A stretch of DNA of 64,000 bases from CAVQEK01 sp963711495 (GCA_963711495.1 CAVQEK010000004.1:868001-932000); one strand, 5' to 3'. Numbered from the stretch's first letter, positions 52,847-62,341 are shown. Program-made: numbers and translations. The notes: generated by a model not told the origin, from the sequence alone.

Positions 52847-54808
52847 ATGAAAAACTTTTTCAAATGCTCAATTTGCCTCGTATGGCTTTTTTGTTTTTTT
52901 AATTCCAATGCACAGGAAGCCGCATGGAGGCTTTCTTTTGATCAACCCATATTGTGGCAGCAGGTAACGCCTCTTGGTGATTTATTGGTAAATACCAGTG
53001 ATGGATTATACGGAGTGGATCCTGAGCACGGGACCATAAAATGGAAAATTACCCAGTTGGGCAACCTTCCCGGCGAAAGTTATCGCATTCTGCCTACTTC
53101 CTATTTCAATGAATTCATTTTAGGCGACCGGGTGGTTGTTCTGGATCCTTTTAATGGGAAAATGATATTCGATTCACAACAGGTCGGTTATAAAAGTGTG
53201 CTCTCTATTAATGTCTTGCTCGAGTCTGGTGGTCTGATGATTTATGGAATTAAAGATAATCTTCAGTCCGTATTGAGTTGTTTTGACATACAAACCGGGG
53301 CACAGCGCTGGGGAAATGATAATATTTTTAATAACAAAACTAAAATGGGGAGTTTGTTTGCCGCACTTCAAACGATGGCCCCGGCCGACGAGGGACCTGA
53401 AAATGCCTTCAGGATGATCGAGGTAAGTGATGGCGCATTCATCATTGCCGTTCCGAGTGGTATCTTTAAGTTCGACAGTTCTACCGGTGGGCAGGTATGG
53501 TCTGCAGATTTGCCACAGCCAAAAGGAATAATTTCAGCCAATCAGCAGTACGACTTGATTAGGGTGCCGAAGAGCCCCAATTTTTATTTCGTAAAATCCA
53601 ATTATGTGATGGCTTACTCCATTGATAAGGGTACTGAGCAATGGCCCGATGTTGTGAAAATCAGCGGACTGGTCAATGAGGTGATCAATCATCCCCTGGG
53701 TGTCATATTACTTCCCAGGATAGATCCGGTGAATACGGGGGTTAAAACTAATATGGTCAATGCTTCAACCGGTGAGACACTTTGGGGCAAGAACGGTAAA
53801 GGAACAAAATTGAACGGCGAAGTCTCTGGTTATTACTTTTTAAATGAAAACGAACTGGCCTTATCCATGGGCAATGGTGAAAACTCATTTCTGAATATTC
53901 TTGATCTGAAAACGGGCGAACTAAAGTTTGACAAATCCGAAAAGATCCATGGCATGCTGGATTATACAGAATTATTACCCTGTGGTATGCTATATGTTAC
54001 CCGATCAGATGAGAATTCCAATGGAGAATTGAATATTTATGATTTGAAAACGGGTGAAAATAAATGGTCAAAATCGATCAGATCGGGCAAGACTGCTTCC
54101 GGAGTGGAAAGTGGGGCAAACCTTTTTCAGGTAGTATCTACTGAAGATCAGGTCTATGTATATGCCGGTTCGGAAAATGCACTTTTTTCCATAGATAAGA
54201 ATACCGGAGGATTAAAGACAATGCTGGACAAAGTGAAGCTGGAGGGGAAAGATGCGGTTAAAGCCATTGAGTTGCGTGAAAACGGGATCGCTCTTTTATC
54301 AGATCAAAATATTGTAATGGCCAATTTCAATGGAGGGGTTGCTTTTCAGAAATATTATCCTGCGCCGACTGATCCGGGTTTCCTGAAAGCATTGTATGGT
54401 ATTGCTTCAGTTTCGGCAGCTTTGGTCAGTGCAAGCGCCGAAATAACTGCCTCCAACCTCGAATATGCTGCGCTGCAGACCAGTAATAGCTCTGCCAAAG
54501 GAATCTATTCTTTGTATTCTCAGGCATATAATATGGAAGGCGATGCCTACCGCGCTTACTCGAAAGGTTTAATGGCCCAGGCAAAAAAACGCTATAAAGC
54601 CACCTCAGCTAGTCAGGATGATATGTTTATGATGACCCGGAAGCCGGATAAGAGTATCGCTTTGATCCGGGTGAATAAAGACTCTGGTGAAGTAGAGCAG
54701 TCTATTGATATGGGCAAAGACAAAACACCCATGTACCAGGTGGACGAGCTGTCGCGATCTGTTTATTATGGCATTACTCCAAAAGAGCTTGTTTGTTATC
54801 ATTATTGA
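52847..54808 (+). CDS. Secreted PQQ-like beta-propeller repeat protein
   Basis: A 653-residue protein with a signal peptide (MKNFFKCSICLVWLFCFFNSNAQ) and PQQ-type beta-propeller repeats: 'LLVNTSDGLYGVDPEHGTIKWKI', 'FDIQTGAQRWGND', 'FDSSTGGQVWSADL', 'VNASTGETLWGKN', 'YDLKTGENKWSKSI' and 'IDKNTGGLKTML'. These Ala/Gly-W docking motifs form propeller blades; no dehydrogenase active site is present, so enzymatic PQQ dependence is unlikely. The C-terminal 150 residues are alanine-rich and helical ('SAALVSASAEITASNLEYAALQ'). It is a scaffolding or binding protein of unknown partner, with a terminator 32 bp after the stop. Confidence 0.88.
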   Translation: MKNFFKCSICLVWLFCFFNSNAQEAAWRLSFDQPILWQQVTPLGDLLVNTSDGLYGVDPEHGTIKWKITQLGNLPGESYRILPTSYFNEFILGDRVVVLDPFNGKMIFDSQQVGYKSVLSINVLLESGGLMIYGIKDNLQSVLSCFDIQTGAQRWGNDNIFNNKTKMGSLFAALQTMAPADEGPENAFRMIEVSDGAFIIAVPSGIFKFDSSTGGQVWSADLPQPKGIISANQQYDLIRVPKSPNFYFVKSNYVMAYSIDKGTEQWPDVVKISGLVNEVINHPLGVILLPRIDPVNTGVKTNMVNASTGETLWGKNGKGTKLNGEVSGYYFLNENELALSMGNGENSFLNILDLKTGELKFDKSEKIHGMLDYTELLPCGMLYVTRSDENSNGELNIYDLKTGENKWSKSIRSGKTASGVESGANLFQVVSTEDQVYVYAGSENALFSIDKNTGGLKTMLDKVKLEGKDAVKAIELRENGIALLSDQNIVMANFNGGVAFQKYYPAPTDPGFLKALYGIASVSAALVSASAEITASNLEYAALQTSNSSAKGIYSLYSQAYNMEGDAYRAYSKGLMAQAKKRYKATSASQDDMFMMTRKPDKSIALIRVNKDSGEVEQSIDMGKDKTPMYQVDELSRSVYYGITPKELVCYHY

Positions 54809-54839
54809 TTATAATAATAATTAAAGTTTTGGTAAACTG

Positions 54840-54865
54840 AAGCTGTCTTAGAGGCAGCTTTTTTT
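54840..54865 (+). terminator. Intrinsic terminator after the beta-propeller gene
   Basis: AAGCTGTC - TTAGA - GGCAGCTT forms an 8-bp stem with one G-U pair, followed by T5 beyond the stem. Confidence 0.88.
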
Positions 54866-54950
54866 GTTTAGGCCAGTCTCCAATACACAGGCCACGGAAT
54901 GTTCGATATAATTTCCTAATTTGTATGGACTTTTATGGAATCCCCAGAAT

Positions 54951-57239
54951 ATGAAGACTTTTTTTGGAGTTTTATTACTTTTTTGTTTGGGCTTGTCTGC
55001 CTGTCACCATCCATTCAATCCACAGTATTCAGCGCATGATCTAACTTTCACCAAATTGGCAACATCCTGGGATGAAGGAATACCTCTTGGCAATGGTATG
55101 GTTGGAGCATTGGTATGGAACCACGATGGCAAATTACGCCTGTCTCTCGATAGAGCAGATTTATGGGACCTGCGTCCTATGAAAAACCTGGATGTCCCTG
55201 AATGGAATTTTAATTGGGTCTATGATCAATGGAAAAAGAATGACTACAGACCGGTTCAGGAACAATTCGATGTGCCCTATGACCGTGACCCGGCGCCCTC
55301 AAAAATTCCTGCTGCGGCGCTCGAATTTGATATTTCCCGGTTTGGACAGGTCGATAGTGTGCGGTGTGTTATTCAAAATGCTGTTTGTGAAGTAAAATGG
55401 AAAAATGGAATCCGTTTACTGACTTATGTACAGGCAAATGCACCAGCCGGATGGTTCCGGTTTGAAGGCATATCGGAAGATATTGTTCCAAAGATAATTC
55501 CACCAAATTACCAGCAAGGTAGAACAAGTGAAGCAGAAAATCCGGTTAGTGGTCAGGATTTAAGGAGATTGGGATACGACCAGGGTACGGTCGCTGCTAA
55601 AGACCATGAATTGAATTATATCCAGGAAGGGTGGGGAGGTTTCCAATATCAGGTGAATGTTAGGTGGCATAAAAATAAGGACGTAGCAGAAGGGGTGTGG
55701 GGCATCACTTCTCAATTACCTCAACAAAAAGGAAAACAAGAGAACGCCTCTATCATAACGGAAAATGTGCTGAAAGCGGGATTTAATCGAAAGCTTGATG
55801 AACATTTGGCGTGGTGGAAACATTTTTGGTCAGCATCTTCCATTGCCATACCGGATGAGATTTTGGAGAAGCAATGGTACCTCGAGCAATATAAATTTGG
55901 ATCAGCCGCCAGAAAGGACACCCCGCCGATCAGCCTTCAATCGGTATGGACTGCCGATAATGGCAAATTGCCTCCCTGGAAAGGAGATTTCCATCACGAT
56001 CTCAATACCCAGTTGAGTTACTGGCCTTCTTATAGTGCCAATCACCTGGACCTGGAAGAGGGGTTTATCAATTGGCTGTGGGATCACCGGGAAACTTTTA
56101 AAAAATATACCACCCAATTTTATGGCACAAAAGGACTGAATGTGCCGGGTGTCACGACGCTTGAAGGTGAACCGATGGGCGGCTGGATTCAATATTCATT
56201 TGGGGAAACAGTGGCTGCCTGGCTCGGACAACATTTTTACTGGCACTGGAAATACAGCATGGACACCAGTTTTTTGAGACAAAAAGCATATCCCTGGATC
56301 AGTGAAGTGGCACAGCACCTGGAAGAATTGTCGGTCAGGGGAGAGGACGGTTGGCGCAAACTTCCCCTGAGTTCGAGCCCGGAAATCAATGACAATTCCA
56401 GAGATGCCTGGTTTGATCAAACCACCAATTATGACCTGGCATTGATCCGCTGGACCTACACCAAATCAGCAGAGTTGGCTGGTATCCTGGGCAAAATGTC
56501 TGAAGCGGCACATTGGCAAAAGTTACTTTCCGAATGGCCCGATTTCGCCATTGATGATCAGGAAGGATTCATGATCGCCCCAAATATGCCATTTCACGAA
56601 TCTCACCGGCATTTTTCACACCAGATGGCCTATCATCCTTTGGGTTTGGTTGACTGGTCAAATGGCAAAAAAGATCAGCAGATCATCACGAATACTATTC
56701 ATAATTTGGAGAAAAACGGGACAGACTGGTGGTGTGGTTATTCCTTCAGTTGGATGGGGAGCTTATATGCCCGGGCTTTTGACGGTGATAAAGCCGCTGA
56801 GGTCTTGCGCACTTTTGCCACCTGTTTTTGCCTTCCCAATTCATTTCATGTCAACGGTGATCAATCCGGAACCGGCAAATCAAAATTCACCTATCGTCCT
56901 TTTACGCTGGAAGGGAATTTTGCTTTTGCCGCCGGTTTACAGGAAATGCTGCTGCAAAGCCATACCGGTGTTATCCATATTTTTCCGGCCATTCCAGGAA
57001 GTTGGGAAAATGCCGAATTTCACGATCTGAGAGCACAGGGCGCGTTTTTGGTTACTGCAAAAATGCAAGAAGGAAAGGTGGATCTTGTTCAGATCATGGC
57101 GGAAAAAGGGGGGATGTTGCGTCTGGTAAATCCATTTAAGGGAGATTATCAAACAGAGAATGGTAAATTAACGGTGAATGATTCCATTCTCGAAGTCACA
57201 ATGAAACCAGGGCAGGTGCTGACTTTAAAATCAGAATAA
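54951..57239 (+). CDS. GH95-like glycoside hydrolase lipoprotein
   Basis: I start at ATG 54951, giving 'MKTFFGVLLLFCLGLSACHH', a lipoprotein signal with the Cys after 'LSA'; the upstream TTG adds ten unlikely residues. The 762-residue protein has an N-terminal beta-sandwich ('WDEGIPLGNGMVGALVWNHDGKLRLSLDRADLWDLR') and an (alpha/alpha)6 barrel ('GSAARKDTPPISLQSVWTADNGKLPPWKGDFHHDLNTQLSYWPSYSANHLDL', 'SSSPEINDNSRDAWFDQTTNYDLALI') in the pattern of glycoside hydrolase family 95, whose known members are alpha-L-fucosidases or galactosidases. The match is by overall pattern; the exact family and substrate are not certain. It precedes the AGE-family gene by 142 bp. Confidence 0.8.
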   Translation: MKTFFGVLLLFCLGLSACHHPFNPQYSAHDLTFTKLATSWDEGIPLGNGMVGALVWNHDGKLRLSLDRADLWDLRPMKNLDVPEWNFNWVYDQWKKNDYRPVQEQFDVPYDRDPAPSKIPAAALEFDISRFGQVDSVRCVIQNAVCEVKWKNGIRLLTYVQANAPAGWFRFEGISEDIVPKIIPPNYQQGRTSEAENPVSGQDLRRLGYDQGTVAAKDHELNYIQEGWGGFQYQVNVRWHKNKDVAEGVWGITSQLPQQKGKQENASIITENVLKAGFNRKLDEHLAWWKHFWSASSIAIPDEILEKQWYLEQYKFGSAARKDTPPISLQSVWTADNGKLPPWKGDFHHDLNTQLSYWPSYSANHLDLEEGFINWLWDHRETFKKYTTQFYGTKGLNVPGVTTLEGEPMGGWIQYSFGETVAAWLGQHFYWHWKYSMDTSFLRQKAYPWISEVAQHLEELSVRGEDGWRKLPLSSSPEINDNSRDAWFDQTTNYDLALIRWTYTKSAELAGILGKMSEAAHWQKLLSEWPDFAIDDQEGFMIAPNMPFHESHRHFSHQMAYHPLGLVDWSNGKKDQQIITNTIHNLEKNGTDWWCGYSFSWMGSLYARAFDGDKAAEVLRTFATCFCLPNSFHVNGDQSGTGKSKFTYRPFTLEGNFAFAAGLQEMLLQSHTGVIHIFPAIPGSWENAEFHDLRAQGAFLVTAKMQEGKVDLVQIMAEKGGMLRLVNPFKGDYQTENGKLTVNDSILEVTMKPGQVLTLKSE

Positions 57240-57381
57240 TATAATAGCAGTTACTCCGTATTGAAATTTTACCTGAGTCTGACAAATTTTTTTCTCAGGC
57301 TGGATATTATATGTAAATTGATGCATTACAACCGATCCGTAATTTTTAATGTTCAAGTTTCCATTCTTTTATCATTTTGAA

Positions 57382-58800
57382 ATGAAAACATTCCGTTATC
57401 GTGTTTCCCGTCAATCCTGGCATCCGGCAACCATGACTTTTATAGGTCTTTTTGCCCTATTGATGCTGACCTGGTCATGCAGTGATAAAAAGTCCGGATT
57501 GACCAGTGAGGATTTGGTAAAATCGGTGGAAGAAAATCTCAATGACCAGATTTTGAACATGTGGTATCCTCGAACCAGAGATGATGAATATGGTGGATTT
57601 CTGACTAATTTTGCCTACGATTGGAAGCAGGATAAAGATCAACCTAAATTCATTGTAACCCAGGCACGGCATGTCTGGACCACAGCGAGCATTTATGAAT
57701 TTTATCCGGATCGCAAAGAATATCTCGATCTGGCGGATCACGGATATCAATTTCTTCGCGAGCATATGTGGGATCAGCAATACGGTGGTTTTTATCAACT
57801 TGTAGATCGGAATGGCGAAGTGTTGGAAAAATTTGATGGGCAAAAAAAACGCGCCTACGGCAATGCCTTCGGTATCTATGGTTTGGCGGCCTATTATGGT
57901 GTTTCTAAAAAAGATTCGGTCCTCGATTTGGCAAAAAAGGCTTTTTTGTGGTTAGATGATCACAGTCGTGACCCGGAATATGGCGGTTATTTTCAGCACA
58001 TGCAAAGAGATGGCAGCGTAATCCGGCGGGAAGATGTGACTCAATATCAGGGTTCAGACCAATATGTAATTGGTTTGAAAGATTACAACAGTTCCATCCA
58101 TTTGCTGGAAGCGTTTACTGAATTGTACAAAGTTTGGCCGGATAGTCTGGTGCGCGACAGGCTACAGGAAATGTATCACATCATTAAGGATACGATGGTT
58201 ACAGACGAGGGGTATTTACAATTGTATTTTTTCCCGAATTGGCAATTATTCACAGACACCGATCTGGCAGCTTTCGATCCCAATGAAACAAAGGCAGAAG
58301 TCAATTTTATTACTTTCGGACATGATGTGGAAACAGCTTACTTATTGCTCGAAGCCGCCGAAGCCTTGGGATATCCCATCAATGATAAATTACTGGAATT
58401 TACCAAAAAAATGGTGGACCATGCACTGGATAATGGCTGGGATGCAGATAAAGGCGGATTTTTTGGCGAGGGGAAATACATGGAAAGCAAAATGGTGATC
58501 ATTGATTCCGTGAAAAACTGGTGGTCCCAGGCTGAAGGGTTGAACAGTCTGTTGATCATGGATCATTATTTCCCAAATGACCAGCATCAATATTATGAAC
58601 ACTTTAAAAAACTATGGCATTACGTCGATACCTATTTGATCGATCATCAACATGGCGGATGGTATGCCAATGGAATTGATAAAAAACCAGATGAAGTTCA
58701 CAGCCCTAAAGCCCAAATTTGGAAGGGGCCCTATCACACCTCCAGGGCGATGATGAACTGTATCAGACAATTGAAGGCCAGGGAAAAATCGCAAAACTAA
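57382..58800 (+). CDS. AGE-family (N-acylglucosamine 2-epimerase-like) lipoprotein
   Basis: An (alpha/alpha)6-barrel sugar epimerase/isomerase family protein. The start is taken at ATG 57382; the hydrophobic stretch 'MTFIGLFALLMLTWSCSDKK' supplies a lipobox, which implies an envelope location, unusual for a family that is mostly cytoplasmic. Family blocks are visible: 'MWYPRTRDDEYGGFLTNF', 'ARHVWTTASIYEFYP', 'MWDQQYGGFYQLVDRNG', 'KRAYGNAFGIYGLAAYY', 'FGHDVETAYLLLEAAEALG' and 'NWWSQAEGLNSLLIMDHYFP'. The pattern is close to cellobiose 2-epimerases and mannose isomerases; the substrate is not determinable. It probably works with the GH95-like protein upstream on exported glycans. Confidence 0.85.
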   Translation: MKTFRYRVSRQSWHPATMTFIGLFALLMLTWSCSDKKSGLTSEDLVKSVEENLNDQILNMWYPRTRDDEYGGFLTNFAYDWKQDKDQPKFIVTQARHVWTTASIYEFYPDRKEYLDLADHGYQFLREHMWDQQYGGFYQLVDRNGEVLEKFDGQKKRAYGNAFGIYGLAAYYGVSKKDSVLDLAKKAFLWLDDHSRDPEYGGYFQHMQRDGSVIRREDVTQYQGSDQYVIGLKDYNSSIHLLEAFTELYKVWPDSLVRDRLQEMYHIIKDTMVTDEGYLQLYFFPNWQLFTDTDLAAFDPNETKAEVNFITFGHDVETAYLLLEAAEALGYPINDKLLEFTKKMVDHALDNGWDADKGGFFGEGKYMESKMVIIDSVKNWWSQAEGLNSLLIMDHYFPNDQHQYYEHFKKLWHYVDTYLIDHQHGGWYANGIDKKPDEVHSPKAQIWKGPYHTSRAMMNCIRQLKAREKSQN

Positions 58801-58886
58801 CTTTGATGGGAATTGAAATGGAATTTAGTATAGTTTCCGTCAGACGACTCAAGAGAAGTTATGATTCGGGTGGTGGTCCATCAGTC

Positions 58887-59373
58887 GTCAGACGGATGCC
58901 TGGTTCATAGCTGATCATCTCTCCAACAACCCGTCGGACCGCTGCCCGACCCAAGCTTACTAGCGGTCGGACGGGAATTATCGTTACTGTCAGACGGATG
59001 CCTGGTTCATAGCGGATGGTCTCACCAACAACCCGTCGGACCGCTGCCCGCACTCAGGCTCACTAGCGGTTGGACGGGAATTATCGTTACCGTCAGACGG
59101 ATGCCTGGTTCATAGCTGATCGTCCCTCCAACAACCCGTCGGACCGCTTCCATCTCACTTGCTTACTAGCGGTCGGACAGGAATTATCGTTACTGTCAGA
59201 CGGATAGCTGGTTCATAGCTGATCGTCTCTCCAACAACCCGTCGGACCGCTGCCCGACCCAAGCTTACCAGCGGTTGGACGGGAATTATCGTTACCGTCA
59301 GACGGATGCCTGGTTCATAGCTGATCGTCCCTCCAACAACCCGTCGGACCGCTTCCATCTCACTTGCTTACTA
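58887..59373. repeat. Tandem array of five ~102-bp structured repeats, interrupted by IS630
   Basis: Units begin with GTCAGACGG at 58887, 58989, 59092, 59195 and 59297, spaced 102, 103, 103 and 102 bp. Each unit carries an imperfect 14-bp inverted repeat, CCCGTCGGACCGCT ... AGCGGT(C/T)GGACGGG, with a conserved central G-G mismatch, and a second weaker dyad (AGACGGAT ... ATCGTCT). Unit loops are of two types, GCCCGACCCAAGC and TTCCATCTCACTTGC, which alternate in the later units. The 103-bp units shift any frame, so it is not coding. The fifth unit is cut by the IS insertion at 59372 and resumes at 62107. A degenerate start is visible near 58838. Confidence 0.9.
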
Positions 59374-60569
59374 GTGTCATGTCAATCGTCAAAAGTCGGA
59401 TAAAGCCTTGATAGTTTTATTCTGGCATCTTCTGTAGTGAACCGCCAATTAATCTTTGCATTCTTTTTGTCTCTGGCGGTTTGCCATGCCATTACTTCTT
59501 TTTCAACTTTTTTTATTGTGTCTATTCTTCTGTTTAAGCATTGTTTCATTAATACGTTGAGTTCAATTTCAGCCATATTGAGCCAACTACCATGCTTTGG
59601 GGTATACACGAAGTCAAATCTATCCCATAGTTGTTTTGCCTCTTCCGGCTTATAGGTTTCATATAGTGCGCCTGGCTTATGTGTCCCTAAATTATCCATT
59701 ACCAAAGTAATCCTTTCGGCATCCTTATAATTTTCCGTTATTTCATTTAGGTATTCAGCCCAATCCTTTTTGGTTTTGCTTAAAGTCACTTTCACATACC
59801 GCTTCCCAGCCAATGGTTCGCTGGCCATAAATATATTGCAGACTCCGCATCGCTCGTACTCATAATCATATTTTTCTTCGCTGCCCGGTTTTGCTTTTAT
59901 GGGCATTTTTGTCTCCTTTATTAACTGTTTAGGCGATTCATCCATACAAACAACCGGATATCTGGGGTCATAGGGCATTTTATACACTTCCAATACTTTT
60001 TCCATGTTGGCCACAAAATCACCGTTTTGAAGCGGTGGTATTACCCATCCTTTTTTCTTCCAGGGTTTTAACTCGTTTTTTTAAAAGTCGACGTACTGTC
60101 TCGTGAGAAATATTGTCTATGTATTCTAACTCTATTGCTCTGTCTGCCAACAATCTCAAGGACCATCTGGAAAAACCATCCGGGGGTTCACTGCAACTCA
60201 GGGCTATCAGATGGGCTTCTAAATCCCCATCCACTTTCTTTTTATAAACCCGCTCTCCTTTGTGGCCCAGTAAGGCGACCTCTATGCCTTCCTCTACGAA
60301 TCTCTTTTTCACCCGGTCAATTTTTTTCATGCTGATCTGCAAAACTGTGGAGATATCCTCATTCTTGACTTTCTGTTCCTGATGTTCCCCCTGATCACAA
60401 TTTAACAGGATTAGTGCATTCAACACCTTTTGTGATTTGTGAGAACCTTTCCTTGTAATCTCCTGTAGTTCCTCTCGCTCTTCCAGCGTTAAAGTTACTT
60501 TGTATTTTATCATGGCAGTTTCTTGCCAATATAATACATTTATACGACATTATAAAGTTGACATGACAC
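59374..60569 (-). mobile_element. IS630-family insertion sequence, copy 1
   Basis: A 1,196-bp element with 12-bp perfect terminal inverted repeats GTGTCATGTCAA (59374-59385) and TTGACATGACAC (60558-60569), flanked on both sides by TA (59372-59373 and 60570-60571), the target duplication expected for IS630/Tc1-mariner. It encodes one frameshifted DDE transposase. The second copy, 1,537 bp further on, appears identical throughout. Confidence 0.95.
59382..60513 (-). CDS. IS630-family transposase with internal frameshift, copy 1
   Basis: Two frames: an N-terminal part from ATG 60513 with helix-turn-helix domains ('EEREELQEITRKGSHKSQKV', 'ISMKKIDRVKKRFVEEG'), and a C-terminal DDE part with 'VCMDES' (D), 'LVMDNLGTHKPG' (D) and 'NMAEIELNVLMKQCLN' (E). 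They join at an A6 run (60051-60056 on the minus strand). Skipping one A (or gaining two) there gives 'KKGWVIPPLQNGDFVANMEKVL', the expected junction of the family, and a fused protein of about 376 residues. The same arrangement in both copies supports programmed slippage rather than decay. Confidence 0.9.
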
Positions 60570-60910
60570 TAGCAATCAAATCGATTAAATTAAAAAATAA
60601 CAACATCCTTTTCATTTTAGGAATTACGGTGATTTGTTTTGCATCAATATTCCTAGTAATTAATTTTCAGGAAATATCAAATTTCAGTTTTGCAGCAGAC
60701 AATATTATTTTAGTTATTGCTCTAATCGCATTCCTTGAGACAATATTTTTTCCAATAATCACAATGCTTATTTACAAATTCTCAATTAGACTTAAGGGAT
60801 TTGCTTTTGGATTATATTATTCATCAGTTGCATGGATATCAATATCGTTTAGTAAAATAGATATTAGCAGAATTTATCTACTTATTCCGATTGTGGTTTT
60901 ATTGACACTA
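60570..60910 (+). other. 341-bp AT-rich passenger between the two IS630 copies
   Basis: TA-flanked sequence between the two insertion elements, strongly AT-rich compared with its surroundings. One plus-strand frame is open throughout and would encode about 113 residues with three or four transmembrane segments (e.g. 'ILFILGITVICFASIFLVI', 'ILVIALIAFLETIFFPIITM'), but it has no own start or stop: it reads in from, and out into, IS sequence. It is probably an internal fragment of a membrane-protein gene from another locus rather than a functional gene. Confidence 0.6.
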
Positions 60911-62106
60911 GTGTCATGTCAATCGTCAAAAGTCGGATAAAGCCTTGATAGTTTTATTCTGGCATCTTCTGTAGTGAACCGCCAATTAATCTTTGCATTC
61001 TTTTTGTCTCTGGCGGTTTGCCATGCCATTACTTCTTTTTCAACTTTTTTTATTGTGTCTATTCTTCTGTTTAAGCATTGTTTCATTAATACGTTGAGTT
61101 CAATTTCAGCCATATTGAGCCAACTACCATGCTTTGGGGTATACACGAAGTCAAATCTATCCCATAGTTGTTTTGCCTCTTCCGGCTTATAGGTTTCATA
61201 TAGTGCGCCTGGCTTATGTGTCCCTAAATTATCCATTACCAAAGTAATCCTTTCGGCATCCTTATAATTTTCCGTTATTTCATTTAGGTATTCAGCCCAA
61301 TCCTTTTTGGTTTTGCTTAAAGTCACTTTCACATACCGCTTCCCAGCCAATGGTTCGCTGGCCATAAATATATTGCAGACTCCGCATCGCTCGTACTCAT
61401 AATCATATTTTTCTTCGCTGCCCGGTTTTGCTTTTATGGGCATTTTTGTCTCCTTTATTAACTGTTTAGGCGATTCATCCATACAAACAACCGGATATCT
61501 GGGGTCATAGGGCATTTTATACACTTCCAATACTTTTTCCATGTTGGCCACAAAATCACCGTTTTGAAGCGGTGGTATTACCCATCCTTTTTTCTTCCAG
61601 GGTTTTAACTCGTTTTTTTAAAAGTCGACGTACTGTCTCGTGAGAAATATTGTCTATGTATTCTAACTCTATTGCTCTGTCTGCCAACAATCTCAAGGAC
61701 CATCTGGAAAAACCATCCGGGGGTTCACTGCAACTCAGGGCTATCAGATGGGCTTCTAAATCCCCATCCACTTTCTTTTTATAAACCCGCTCTCCTTTGT
61801 GGCCCAGTAAGGCGACCTCTATGCCTTCCTCTACGAATCTCTTTTTCACCCGGTCAATTTTTTTCATGCTGATCTGCAAAACTGTGGAGATATCCTCATT
61901 CTTGACTTTCTGTTCCTGATGTTCCCCCTGATCACAATTTAACAGGATTAGTGCATTCAACACCTTTTGTGATTTGTGAGAACCTTTCCTTGTAATCTCC
62001 TGTAGTTCCTCTCGCTCTTCCAGCGTTAAAGTTACTTTGTATTTTATCATGGCAGTTTCTTGCCAATATAATACATTTATACGACATTATAAAGTTGACA
62101 TGACAC
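60911..62106 (-). mobile_element. IS630-family insertion sequence, copy 2
   Basis: A 1,196-bp element in direct orientation to copy 1 with the same 12-bp terminal repeats (60911-60922 and 62095-62106) and TA on each side (60909-60910 and 62107-62108). No difference from copy 1 was found on reading, which indicates recent duplication or gene conversion. Confidence 0.95.
60919..62050 (-). CDS. IS630-family transposase with internal frameshift, copy 2
   Basis: Same protein as in copy 1: start ATG 62050, N-terminal HTH frame ending at 61556, C-terminal DDE frame ending at 60919, junction at the A6 run 61588-61593. All three catalytic residues (D in 'CMDES', D in 'VMDNLGTH', E in 'AEIELN') are present, so the element is likely active if the frameshift is made. 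Confidence 0.9.
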
Positions 62107-62341
62107 TAGCGGTCGGACGGGATGAATAAGCATATCAACGATTCAACATCCGTCCAACTTCTTCTGATTTGGTCTGTCAATTCGTATTTTTCTTCTTTAA
62201 GAAATTTGTTAGTGACTTCAATCCTTATTGCTATCGGGAGCATTGCCAAGGCAAATGCTTTTTGCCGGTTTTGGTCGAAGGGTTTTTTTCATATTTGAAA
62301 ACATAGAAGCTCATATTAATTATGTAATGACCAATCTTCAC

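Noticed and set aside
58859..59358. Coding sequence across the repeat array (minus-strand frames 'RRVVGETISYEPGIRLTVTIIPV')
   Set aside because: The frames arise from the repeat; two of the units are 103 bp, so the frame breaks, and there is no start or family match.
58887..59373. CRISPR array
   Set aside because: Units are about 102 bp with almost no unique spacers and no cas genes; this is a tandem repeat.
58887..59373. Integron attC sites
   Set aside because: Units are imperfect inverted repeats of plausible size, but the required GTTRRRY / RYYYAAC core ends are not positioned at the stem ends, and there are no cassette genes or integrase.
60500..60940. Intact small membrane-protein gene between the IS copies
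   Set aside because: Start and stop codons both come from IS sequence; the middle is an open fragment without its own ends.
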